From Harmothoe impar (taxonomy: Eukaryota; Annelida; Polychaeta; Phyllodocida; Polynoidae), in contig OX381710.1 of the NCBI GenBank assembly GCA_947462335.1, forward strand, positions 28,303,772 through 28,367,771: 64,000 nucleotides of DNA. The letters are read 5' to 3'. A program made the position numbers and the translations under genes. Position 1 is the stretch's first letter. Each line of letters begins with the position of its first letter. Under the pieces are notes generated by a model. It was not told the origin of the DNA. It searched no databases and worked only from the letters and a program-made list of their open reading frames with translations. Shown one piece after another: positions 1 to 11,300 of this stretch.

Positions 1-186
1 CCACTCCCCGCTCGACAAAATGCAGGAAAACTTAGAATAACGTTTTGCAGGATATTCGCATTATTTGATACAAAATCTTGTGGTAAAACATCTCTGATAC
101 AGAAACTTACATCTTTCATGACAGTAATTTTAGTTTTATTAGATCTGCTCGATCTTACTTTAACCCATTTTCTTCTTGTTTTCCAG

Positions 187-254
187 TTAAAAGCGCTGCA
201 ACGTCGGCTGCCGAGCAAAAACTATTAGACAAGAAAAATAAATCTAAGAAGTAG
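187..254 (+). CDS. 3'-terminal coding exon of an unrecognised gene
   Basis: A pyrimidine-rich tract ending in TTTTCCAG (to 186) is followed by an open stretch ending at TAG (252-254). In the phase where the first two bases complete a codon it reads (V)KSAATSAAEQKLLDKKNKSKK. This is a hydrophilic, lysine-rich C-terminus of 21-22 residues that I cannot assign to a family. The rest of the gene lies upstream of the window. AATAAA hexamers at 814-819 and 1132-1137 could end its transcript. The exon rests on splice consensus and codon make-up only; the gene's existence is likely but its identity is unknown. Confidence 0.5.
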
Positions 255-369
255 TGAGGGTGACTAGCTCTCTGTACAATGACGTAATGTATGTTTGATA
301 ATGTCTGTGCATCGCGCCGCGGGCACCACAGGCGCACCGACTAACACTGCAAGGGTCGCATGGTGCTTT

Positions 370-580
370 AATGTGCTCCACCCTTTGTCGTCATGATGCA
401 TGAATGCAGCACTGGTTAGTCTACTCACCGTGAGGGCTGCATTCATGCATCATGCCGACCCTATGGGAGTATTTCAACCCCATCGATGGTTGACGTCATG
501 CGTGAATGCAGCACTGGTGATTTACTCGGCAGTGCTGCATTCACGCATCCTGATGACTAAGGGCCTAACGCAGCGCTATG
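370..580. repeat. Dispersed palindromic GCAGC repeat, copy 1
   Basis: Two nested inverted repeats with the core ATGCATGAATGCAGC, an ACTCACC or ACTCGGC centre, and the complementary GCTGCATTCATGCAT. The same palindromic core recurs near 7.1, 19.7, 22.1, 36.1, 38.6 and 58.1 kb, always beside AGGGTT- or TATGGG-type flanks. No coding content. It looks like a non-autonomous palindromic element family; I cannot place it in a known superfamily. Confidence 0.6.
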
Positions 581-1303
581 CGGCACTTCAGGGTTACCGT
601 CTGATAAATACCAGTGGTCCTTTGGGAAAGGGTCCTACCTTGCTTAAACACCATCAAGCTTAATACTTTGTACCTCTTCCAATAATTTTTAGATTTTGGA
701 TATTTCATTTGCATCAAGTGTTTATAAGAATTGAGGGATTTTCTCTCGTGTAATTACAAACGTATAGATTAAATATATATTTTTATTGATCGTTCAGCCA
801 GACTGTTACACAGAATAAACCCAAGTCAAGAACAAAACTAGTAGCCAGAGTATCTTCCTATTATACTGAATAAAATAGTAGAATGATGAAGTATAAAGGA
901 TGTATTGAATTCCCCCGTCTCGTCGACACAGCTTAAATTGAATTTGAAAACTGGGCCTTCTTCCACATAAGGCATTTGGTATTTACTCTAGTTGAATTGA
1001 CATTCTTGTTAATTAATGCCTGTTCCTATATACAATGCTTTGCCTGTTAATGTCATTTGGTGTATTTGTAATATTGGGGTCTTTGTTGACATGAGCCTTG
1101 TCTTCAATGTCAACTGTTGATAATAAAGGTAATGATTAATATTAATCAGTATTTGTAGTTATTTATTCATGCTATGGTCGACCAGCAGTATATTTATTTA
1201 ACCATTTCAAGGCCGCGTAGTGCATTAATGACTTCTTACGAAACATGGCAGCCCCATTGCTCTAAAAATGACGTTTTTTAGACATTTGAACAGCACAGAA
1301 ACC

Positions 1304-1664
1304 GGGTTCTCTCCATAGTGCAATGATACCGGCGGGCCGCCGGCGTCCATTTTACTGCCGCCGGCGTGAATTTTCCCCTGAATTGCCGCCGGCATCATTT
1401 ATATATATATAGATATTTAAATTTTGAAAATGCATCAATCAGAACAGAAGTTACAGCCATTTTAACATTGAAATAAAGGTTATATATCCATCAATTAAAA
1501 CAGATAGACTGTACCTATTATAGAACTTTTTATATGGAAAAAAACTCATATATCCATCACATGTAGCAGTTATTCTCATTTTACTGGAAAACATTTCATG
1601 GCGGGCTTTCTATATATTCTGCGTGCCAGAATTTACGGTGTGAATTTTGAGTCTGTGGAGAAGC
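1304..1664. mobile_element. MITE, GGGTTCTC family, copy 1
   Basis: Begins GGGTTCTCTCC and ends in TGTGGAGAAGCC, an imperfect terminal inverted repeat. Internally it has a GC-rich CCGCCGGCG palindrome pair (about 1330-1395), then AT-rich sequence with CCATCAAT motifs. A second copy with the same order of parts lies at 39118-39452 inside SLC25A27. There is no open frame, so it is non-autonomous. Confidence 0.65.
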
Positions 1665-1767
1665 CTGTAGAAAGACCTATTTTAAGTTCGGTAATTTGAA
1701 TTTAAAAAAAAAGAGAAATAAACACAAAGGTACAGTTGTTTAGGTCTTGACTGGGTTATTTCCCTTG

Positions 1768-1826
1768 TTGACTATGGGGCCGCATGCCACTCAGCCTAAG
1801 ACCTTAGAATACGGCCCCATAGTCAA
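1768..1826. repeat. Hairpin, 15-bp arms
   Basis: Arms TTGACTATGGGGCCG (1768-1782) and its exact complement (1812-1826) around a 29-base loop. It is followed 11 bases later by a second, longer hairpin. Confidence 0.7.
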
Positions 1827-1837
1827 CCAGTGAAATG

Positions 1838-1915
1838 ACATTTACCGAAGCAAGGGTTCTTTAACCTCTGTCTATGTGGTGTCGGAGGTTAAAGGACCCT
1901 TGCTTCGGTAAATGT
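1838..1915. repeat. Hairpin, 31-bp arms
   Basis: Left arm 1838-1868 and right arm 1885-1915 are reverse complements with one mismatch over 31 bases, around a 16-base loop. With the preceding hairpin it forms a double foldback of about 150 bp, probably a palindromic transposon remnant. Confidence 0.75.
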
Positions 1916-2250
1916 GTAGGAGCGGGTTTTCTATCTTCTATATCCATCAATAGGTTTACACCCAAACAGACATCATTTGATCTACCATGATTTTGCCCTT
2001 CACCATCATGTCACCCTCATGGAATCAACACTCGTTCCTGGAACAAATTGTTCTCTAATGTAGTTTTCTGGCCGTGAATATGACCCTAGCGGGCGAAATG
2101 GCGTTAAACCCTCATTACTTACTCACCCAGTCAACAGACCTAAACTCGGGCACCTTTGACTATTTCTTGGACATACCGCTCACTGCAATCTGTCATGTGA
2201 GTATTTCAATAAAACATACACAAACTAACGATTTCACTTTCTGACAAGCC

Positions 2251-2256
2251 TTTATT
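2251..2256 (-). promoter_or_regulatory. Polyadenylation signal of MRPS7
   Basis: TTTATT on the plus strand gives AATAAA on the minus strand, 54 bases past the MRPS7 stop codon. It is the only such hexamer close to the stop and gives a short 3' UTR, as is usual for mitoribosomal protein genes. Confidence 0.7.
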
Positions 2257-2309
2257 ACATTTTGTACAAACTGTTTACTACATTTGATGTCACTGTGCTA
2301 CATAATCTA

Positions 2310-5300
2310 TCACCATCTGAAGTGTGCGTATGCCCGGTTGGATTCACATAACCGATGAAGTTCCTGCTTCTTTCGTATACTTTTACCCTGAAAGTAAAGA
2401 GAGGACTTAAAAGGCTTCATACAAATGGCAAGACTAGTATATAAACAAACTAAACCCCTACTATAAATGGAAGTTTTAGTTAAACGCTTTTTAATGAAAC
2501 AAATAGATCTACTCTACAAGCATGTAAAAGGGCTTAGAGATAAATGGGTTTGCAGAACTTGAATTCGAAGGGGTGTGAGGTCACGGAAATAAGGCGCTTT
2601 TTTAGTATGACAAGACTAAAATAGGACACAATTTATCACCTTCACCTTGTGGAAATCACATTTTTTGATCAATTGTTTGAGCGTCAGGTCATCTTCACAT
2701 AATTTTTCCTTCAACCTTTTGTCGCTAACACCATTGGATATCTGGACCCACCTCCCCTTTTTTTTCAATAGACTAGGCTTGGTTAGTAGGCCTACATTAA
2801 TAAAATTGCCTATAGCACCGGCCTCCTTTTTTTCAATGGCCTAGGCTACAGTTAGTAGCCCTACATCCCCAGAAACCTTTGTGCCTCTACATGGGTAAAA
2901 ATCGAAATGAGTTTCATGAAAAGATGTAAGTATTTGGAACTGAAACTAAAGTGTACAATCATCAACTGTTCCTTCATTACATATCGCTGTCTGTTATGCG
3001 AATTATACACAAAACCTGGTATGTTTGTCAGCAATATTTAAATCCAAGTCAAACTTGATTATTGCAAATAAATATGTCCAAAAAATAAAATCAATGAAGC
3101 GAAGGCTCGGACAAAGTCAATGGGTTCATTTTAATAAATACAATTATTCTCTTTAGTTTCCTCTTTCTCCTACTTGTTTACCTCCTAATATCCCCAGGTT
3201 GGCATGGACACACTACAGCCTATAGACCTGTCACTATAGCTATATAGGAAGACTGGAAAAAGATTGAGCGTTTGAGTGGCCTCACAGATGACTCAGGGTA
3301 AGCTGAATAAGAAGCTTATCATGTACTTAGATATAGTACTCCCTTATAATCATTCATTGGTCCATTCTGGAAATGAATTCCTTGTTAAAAAGTACCCTAA
3401 AGTCATGTGTCATACATGTATGTTATTCCATTTCAGGCCAGCAGGTGGGTGTGGGTGAGCAGGTGGGTGTGGACGATAGTTGCAGGCTGCGGGCATGTAC
3501 CGCCTTCTGTCCCTATCAAAAAGCCAGTCAATCGGACGACAAACGGCGACGATATGGGTGGTACAGTTTTGAACTGCTCTGGATGCTCCTTTTATCTTGA
3601 CGCTGTCGCTGGCAACTCTCGTGTTGACTCGCGCAGTTCTCGGAGTGCACGAGAAGTTGCAGTGGCATTCTTTCATTTAAATTTAATTTAAACGTTTTAT
3701 TGTGTGTTTGAGGGTATTTCGAGTGTAGAAGATGGCATTTCTGCGTGTGAAGAGAGAAATATGGGACAGATTGGCAAAAGTTGTCATTTCTATCTTTGCT
3801 TTAACACTGGAGCCTATGTACCTTTCATTTAGAGGGTAGCAATTTAAGAGTACTTAAGAGTTTAAGGAAAAGAGAGAAATCACTACCTAAAGATCGCAGG
3901 CGAATTACAGCAAGGAGGAAAGACATTTCAATTTTTTTTCAAAGGAAACATCTGTCCCCCGACCTTGCCCATCTATCCCTTTGGTCCTCTGATGTCTATC
4001 TATAACACAGGCTGAATGATAGACATTCTCGTATGTAACAAAAAGGTCTTAAACCTTGGTTGGGTCGTTTAGTATTACTCAGTTACCCTGAGTCAACTAT
4101 TTAGGAGGTAGAGTAGCCAGACCTCTCACTATGTGGCCACCAGACCCTATAGGTTATAGCCAAATCCTCTCTATAGATGGTGCCACCAGCTCAAGGCCAT
4201 CGCCATTCCTGGCTGGAGAAAGTCATATGGAGACCTCTCTGTCATTCATAACTAGAGGACAGACATAATGTTTTAGGTAGATGAGGGCTATAGACTCAAT
4301 TGAATCAATCCCGGGTAGTACTTAGTGCCATGTGCGCACCGTCAGCTTCACGGGTCCACATGCAGCCACAGTGAACCATGGATTACTAGTATCTACACCC
4401 CTCACACAGCCACAAGACTTCACAGGGATCACTACGACAAAGCAGAGGATCATCTAAGCCAACAGCATTGGTTTGATGGGTCTAGGATTTACCACTGAAG
4501 CCTGGCACACACTAGACACTGATAGGAGTCACCCCCCCCCCCCCCCCCCATCCCGTGAAGACCGTTAACATCGCCAGCGGTGGGAGCGACACGGGCACGG
4601 GCCGGTTCCCTAAATGTAGTGCTGGACCCCACGTGATGAGGATTTCCCAGCGCGGCCTGCACCCTGCCTCCGTCAGTCACTCACTGACTGTGGCTGGGTA
4701 GACCAAGGGCATGATACATGAATCATGATGAATGCATCATGCCGTCCTTAAAGGGTTACCACCCACCTGGTTCTTGTAAGCGTCTAGCAGCTCGTTGGCG
4801 AGTTTGTCCCAGACCCGGACGGAGGACTCCTTCTCCCGCGCAGACTCTATCAGCCACTTAAAGGCTGTAAAGGTTTGGTAGTTGTCCTTAACGGGGATCG
4901 GCACCTGCAGGGGCAAGCAGAACCATCAATTATTTTTTTGAAATACAAGATTCACTATGCGTGGGCCTAAAAAAAAGGTGTGTTTACGGTATCCTGACCG
5001 ACCCTACGTTTTAGGGGCCGACCCTAATTCTTTTGGGCCATTTTTTTTTTTTTTGGAGAAAATTTGAGACATTTTTGGCGATTTTACTACTGCCTTCTTT
5101 TTTTTTACCAAAAAAAAGAGTGTAAAATAAATAAAATGCGACCTACCGACCCTATTTATTTTTGGCCATGTTACCGGAACACAACTCTTTTTTTTAAAGG
5201 CCTATAATAAGTATAGGGGCAAGCAGCAATCTGGTTAGCAGTCTTACTACATGTATTAAATCAAAGCAAAGTACTGCCAGGGCACAGGGTGATCACAAGA

Positions 5301-8300
5301 CTCAAAAATCACACCCTAAATTCTCACGGAGAAGCTGCAGCATGCACAAGAGTGGCTTACAGGATTCTCCCAAGGTGGTGGTGAGACTTTCAGTTACAAA
5401 TATGTCTTATGAGGTGTACATAATATCATTTCAGCTTCAGAATTACAGGGTAACAAGAGAGGTAATTAGTCTCAGTGCAGTTTATAGGCAAGACGCAGAT
5501 TATAGACTGGACTTAACAGTATGGCGCGTACCTTAAAACCTTGCGTATAATCCGCACCCCTAACTTTGACAAAGCCGTAGAGGGTTCAGAAAATTACTTA
5601 TTTGGTATTGTACTATAGCTTTAAAAGCTGTTTTATAAGCTGCATCCTATATAGGCATGTTTGGTATCAAAAGAAAGCCGAGTCTGACTCGCGTACAAGC
5701 CAGCAAAATCCAGCTGCATCCGAATTGCCGTACCTGGTAAATGACGCCGCCCCGCTTCACCTTCTGTGTGATGAGTAGCGGGCGGCAGTTGTCGACCGCC
5801 TCGTAGAAGATCCTCTTCGGGTCCAGCTCGATGTAACTCTGCTCCTCCTCCGTCGTAGCTTTGTAGTACTTCTCCAGTTGTATCAACTTTATGTTCTCTA
5901 TTGTCTGTCAGATAAATGAGAACCTTTCAGGGGCGGCGGAACATACTGAAAGTTGGGGGGGGCCAAAGGCCCAACCATATAAATTTTTACTTATTTCGCG
6001 CATTTTCTCTGATGCGCGAAAATATGATGTGGGTGAATGTTTCATGCAAAATAGTGGGTGGAGGGGGGGGGGGGTGAAATAATTGGCAGTATGTCAAATT
6101 AAAATGGCAACCTAAATATCCGGAAGAATTAGTGGTAAAAATAGCAGGGGGTCTGGGGGCATGTTCCCCCCGGGAATTTTTGAAAATCTCAAAGAGAAAG
6201 GGTCCATTCTATTGCGTTTTATGGGGGAGGTGTCAATAATTGCTATTCTGATTTTCAATTAAATAAATATAGCCCTATAAAAGGGAATGTATCATTTACA
6301 ATTAGCTTTGTACACGGCACTTTCTACTGTATACAATTACCCCCCCCCCCCCCCTCCACCAGGACCCTTACACATGGATTGCAATCTGACTGTTGGTGGA
6401 ACATTTAGGCTCCTACAATCCTTGCACATGGTCTTTGAGGTAAGTTAATAACATGATGAAATGGAGAAAATCAGCAAGAATAGATTTCCTAGACTGGGCA
6501 AAATGTTGGGGGGGCCAAAACATATTCTGGCCCCCCTAACCTGAAAGTTGGGGGGGGGGGCGTGGCCCCCCTGGCCCCCGTGGTTCCGCCGCCCCTGCCT
6601 TTATATTATTTGCATCATAGAAATAATACTTTGCAAAAACCTTCCTTTCAATTAAATTGGACGAAAACTAACAGCAACAATTGCGGTGAGAATGCCGCTT
6701 TTATAAGTTCAACAGTTCAATTATACAAGAACGTATATCAATGTTACGTTATCAAAATGTTCAATTAACAATTGTCAGAACAGTCAGCTTACGTGTTGTA
6801 CAATTCTCACGGCTCTGTCTTTCTTTCCTTCCTTCGTGATGTGGCGGATAAATTTCCTGTTGGGGAAGTAGGGGACTTGTGTTTAACGTTATTGTACATT
6901 ATTTTATAATCCAGCAACATCTGTGAAGGAAAGCAGAGTCGCCTCCCCCTCTTACAACTTGTCTGCTTCATAACTAAACTAAGGAGAACTGGATGCCGGC
7001 AGCTTATGAATAAATCTATTAAACTTCAACTTGAAAGTTGCAACTGAATGACGTTATATACGTTTTACCATTTAAGGCCCGCAGGGTACTTTTATGAGCT
7101 GGGCCCTTTCTGGTTATGATTCAAAAATGCAGCCTTGTCGGTGCTGCATTCACCCATAAGGAAGACCCTACGTGGATGATACACTCATAAAGGGTCGGCA
7201 TGATGCACCAACTGCGCTGTGCTGGTACATCACAGATGTCATGATGCCCCAAAGCAACGTGTATCCCTTTTGAGTGAAGTGTCAAATGTATATTAGCCCT
7301 TGCTGTATCAAGTCGTCGTAGTTGAGTTTACATTGCTATATAGTGCGATACATTAGCCCTTACTGTATCAAGTCGTCGTAGTTGAGTTTACATTGCTATA
7401 TGGTGCGATACATTAGCCCTTACTGTATCAAGTCGTCGTAGTTGAGTTTACGTTGCTATATGTTATTTATCAGCCCTTGCTTTATCAAGTGGTAGTTGTT
7501 GAGTTTACATTGCCATATGGTGTGATACATTAGCCCTTACTGTATCAAGTCGTCGTAGTTGAGTTTACATTGCTATATAACATTAGCCCTTACTGTATCA
7601 AGTCGTCGTAGTTGAGTTTACATTGCTATATAACATTAGCCCTTACTGTATCAAGTCGTCGTAGTTGAGTTTACATTGCTATATAACATTAGCCCTCACT
7701 GTATCAAGTCATCGTAGTTGGTCATATAGTGTGGTACATTAGCCCTTACTGGGATTCCCCTAGGACTCTTTTTCCATTAGCCAATTTGGCGAATTTGTTT
7801 CAATTTTGATTCGCCAAATTGTATGCCAATTAGCCAAGCATGTTTACTGTGAAATATACTCACATTTTGTTCACACAATTTAACAGTAAATATTAATGAA
7901 ATATTTGATTGATTAAAATCAGGAGCACAAACAGTCCAACAACCACAGTTAGCCAATTTGGCGAATTCTCAATGGATAGCATTAGCCAAAATGAACTTTG
8001 ATTCGCCATTGGCGAATTGGCGAGTGGCTAGCGGAAACCCAGCCTTACTGTATCAAGTCGTCGTAGTTGAGCTTACATTGCTATATAGTGTGGTACATGA
8101 GCCCTTACTGTATCAAGTCGTCGTAGTTGAGTTTACATTGCTATATAGTGTGGTACATGAGCCCTTACTGTATCAAGTCGTCGTAGTTAAGTTTACATTG
8201 CTATATAGTGTGGTACATGAGCCCTTACTGTATCAAGTCGTCGTAGTTAAGTTTACATTGCTATATAGTGTGGTACATGAGCCCTTACTGTATCAAGTCG

Positions 8301-11300
8301 TCGTAGTTGAGTTTACATTGCTATATAGTGTGGTACATGAGCCCTTACTGTATCAAGTCGTCGTAGTTAAGTTTACATTGCTATATAGTGTGGTACATGA
8401 GCCCTTACTGTATCAAGTCGTCGTAGTTAAGTTTACATTGCTACATAGTGTGGTACATGAGCCCTTACTGTATCAAGTCGTCGTAGTTAAGTTTACATTG
8501 CTATATAGTGTGGTACATGAGCCCTTACTGTATCAAGTCGTCGTAGTTAAGTTTACATTACTATATAGTGTGGTACATGAGCCCTTACTGTATCAAGTCG
8601 TCGTAGTTAAGTTTACATTGCTACATAGTGTGGTACATGAGCCCTTACTGTATCAAGTCGTCGTAGTTAAGTTTACATTGCTATATAGTGTGGTACATGA
8701 GCCCTTACTGTATCAAGTCGTCGTAGTTGAGTTTACATTGCTATATAGTGTGGTACATGAGCCCTTACTGTATCAAGTCGTCGTAGTTGAGTTTACATTG
8801 CTACATAGTGTGGTACATGAGCCCTTACTGTATCAAGTCGTCGTAGTTGAGTTTACATTGCTACATAGTGTGGTACATGAGCCCTTACTGTATCAAGTCG
8901 TCGTAGTTGAGTTTACATTGCTACATAGTGTGATACATTAGCTCTTACTGTATCAAGTCGTCGTAGCTGAGTTTACATTGCTACATTGTGTGATACATTA
9001 CTGTAAACGTATTAATTTTCGCTCAGTACATATTTTCACGTTTTTCGCGCACATGCTTAGGTGCGCGAAATTATAATGTGCGCGAAAATTATGCCCTTAA
9101 AATTAGCTTTCCAATGATATGTAGGACTATATATTGCTACTCCTATCTATAATGCTAATGGATGACTCAATGATTGTTGGGATGTTCATTGGTGAAGAAG
9201 CATGAATAAAAATGAGTTTTTTTTATTTTCCTTCCTTACCAACCACAATAGACCCTAATATGCTTAATAATTGTCCGATTTACACACCGTAAAAAATGAC
9301 ATGTAGATAAAGATGTGATGCTTGATTGCGAGAAAATGCCTTTATGTGCTAGGTGCGCGAAAATTTAGCTGTGCGAAAATATATACGTTTACAGTAGCTC
9401 TTACTGTATCAAGTCGTCGTAGTTGAGTTTACATTGCTACATAGTGTGGTACATTAGCCCTTACTGTATCAAGTCGTCGTAGTTGAGTGAGTAGACTTGC
9501 TCGTTGCGCGCTGCCTTGATGGGCTGGAAGCGGCGGGGGTCGTCCTCGGGGATCGGTTGTTGGACGTCGTCCCGTCTGAAGGTCGGCTCCATGTAGATGT
9601 TGGAGTAACGGCTACACACGGCCGACCCTGTCCTACAAAAAGAAACAAATATTTCTGTAGTCATTAAAAAAGTGGGTTTTTTTCAAATTGAGCCCCGAAT
9701 GGGTAAGTGCAGAGGGGGTAAAAACGCAGAGGCATAATGGAGGATAAAAAACAGGCATTACTACTCAAATTGGGATCGATTGTAATCTCCCAAGACTGGT
9801 ACCTGAATTATTTTCTTATCTATGTCTTTTTTATAGGGGTCCTTTTTAACAACAAGGCTAGCAGGACAAACATTTGGACCCCTCATGGAGGAGGGGATAT
9901 TATTCATTTAATTTTGATTGAAATCATTCAACTCTGGGTGGGGGGGGGGGGGTGCAGTAACTCCTCTGCGGCTCTAGCTCTGGCCAGTCTGGCTCTGGAC
10001 AGTCTTGGACTCCCATACTAACACTGTGCCTCTACATGGGTACCCGTATTTTTGACCGTGTCGCCGTGTCGATTTTTAGCAAGAAAAGGCCGTGTCGATT
10101 TTCAGCTAAAAAGAGGGCCGTGTCGTCGATTTTTACCCATAATATAGAGGGACAAATACACCCTACCCCTAACCCCCCCCCCCCCAGCCATAGCATTCTT
10201 ACACCGGCTGCAGGTGTGAGAATGCTGCTTGGACGAGGTGTGAGAGTATATGGCACCCCCCCCTCCAGTTTTCTTGGCTGTTCCCCCCCCTAGACCACCC
10301 CTTGTGGCGGTCACACCCCTCCCAATAACGCCCTTGCTCTCCCCTGCGATGAGTCTGTCACTTTTTATCCCAAGGTTTACTGTGTCCGTCGATTTTTATC
10401 CCAAGGTTTATTGTGTCTGTCGATTTTTATCCCTAAATTTTCTGTGTCCGTCGATTTTTAAAACCCCCGTGTCGCACGTGTCGATTTTTAAAACCCCCGT
10501 GTCGCGCGTGTCGATTTTTACCCATGTAGAGGCACAACACTACTTGGTGTCCCTCTGCTGTGTATGGTCTGAGAGCAGTCATTCATCTCATTTGATACCC
10601 ACTTGTGCCATATAATATTGGTGGCGCAAATGGGTGTGTATTGGTCAATACACATCCAACTACAGACAGATTCTTATCTAGATCAAAAGGGTAATTAAAG
10701 TTTCTGGGTGCTATGGTGCAGTTAACACATATACTTGACAGAGGTACTTGAAAGATGTGTATTGGATTGGGATGCCAGCCTGCTCCCAGGCAGTCTCGGA
10801 CTCCCAGACCAACACTGCTGCGGCCCCTCTGCTGTGTATGGTCTGGGAGCAGACATTCATCTCACTTGATACCCATTTGCGCCAGTTTGGTGGTACAAAT
10901 GGGTGTGTATTGGTCAATACACATCCAAGTACAGAGAGATGCTAATCAATATCAAAGAGGTAATAAAAGTACCTGGGGGCTACTGTACAATTACCGTAAA
11001 TTCTCGCGTATAAGCCCAGGGGCTCGAGGACCCCTCCATATCTCTGATAAGCCTAACTCGCGTATAAGCCGCACCCCTAACTTTGACAAATTATATAAGC
11101 CGCAGATGGGGTCTGAATGTTGCGATTTTGGTACTGTAGTATACTAATAAAAACTCTCGTATAAGCCACACCCTATATAGGCATGTTTGGTATCAAAAGA
11201 AAGCTGAGTCTGACTCGCGTACAAGCCCTCACGAGTCACGTTATGAAAAACAGAGGCAGTAGTCTAGACTAGAGTTGAGACTGTCACTGGTCACGACGGA

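Larger units (their letters stand above)
7294..9480. repeat. About 60-bp satellite made from the MRPS7 exon 2/intron 1 junction
   Basis: About 26 head-to-tail copies. From 8101 to 8940 the period is exactly 60 bp and copies are nearly identical; toward 7294 copies are shorter (about 50-62 bp) and more diverged. Read on the minus strand, each unit contains CAACTACGACGACTTGATAC followed by A and then GTAAGGGC. That is the last coding segment of MRPS7 exon 2 (LNYDDLIQ) with its splice donor. The true exon end (9465) is the final unit of the array. Two MITEs interrupt it, at 7749-8042 and 9001-9394. On the plus strand the unit happens to stay open (period EPLLYQVVVVEFTLLYSVVH), but this is not a gene. 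Confidence 0.93.

Noticed and set aside
4489..4680. Minus-strand 63-codon frame downstream of MRPS7 exon 5
   Set aside because: Spans a C19 tract and has no homology; the true MRPS7 last exon is at 2310-2387.
7958..8941. Plus-strand frame of 327 codons with period EPLLYQVVVVEFTLLYSVVH
   Set aside because: It is the 60-bp satellite read in the wrong strand; 60 is divisible by three, so any stop-free unit gives a long frame. It starts inside an inserted MITE.
7294..9480. Regularly spaced repeats resembling a CRISPR array
   Set aside because: Units are contiguous with no unique spacers, the host is an animal, and the unit is an MRPS7 exon/intron junction.
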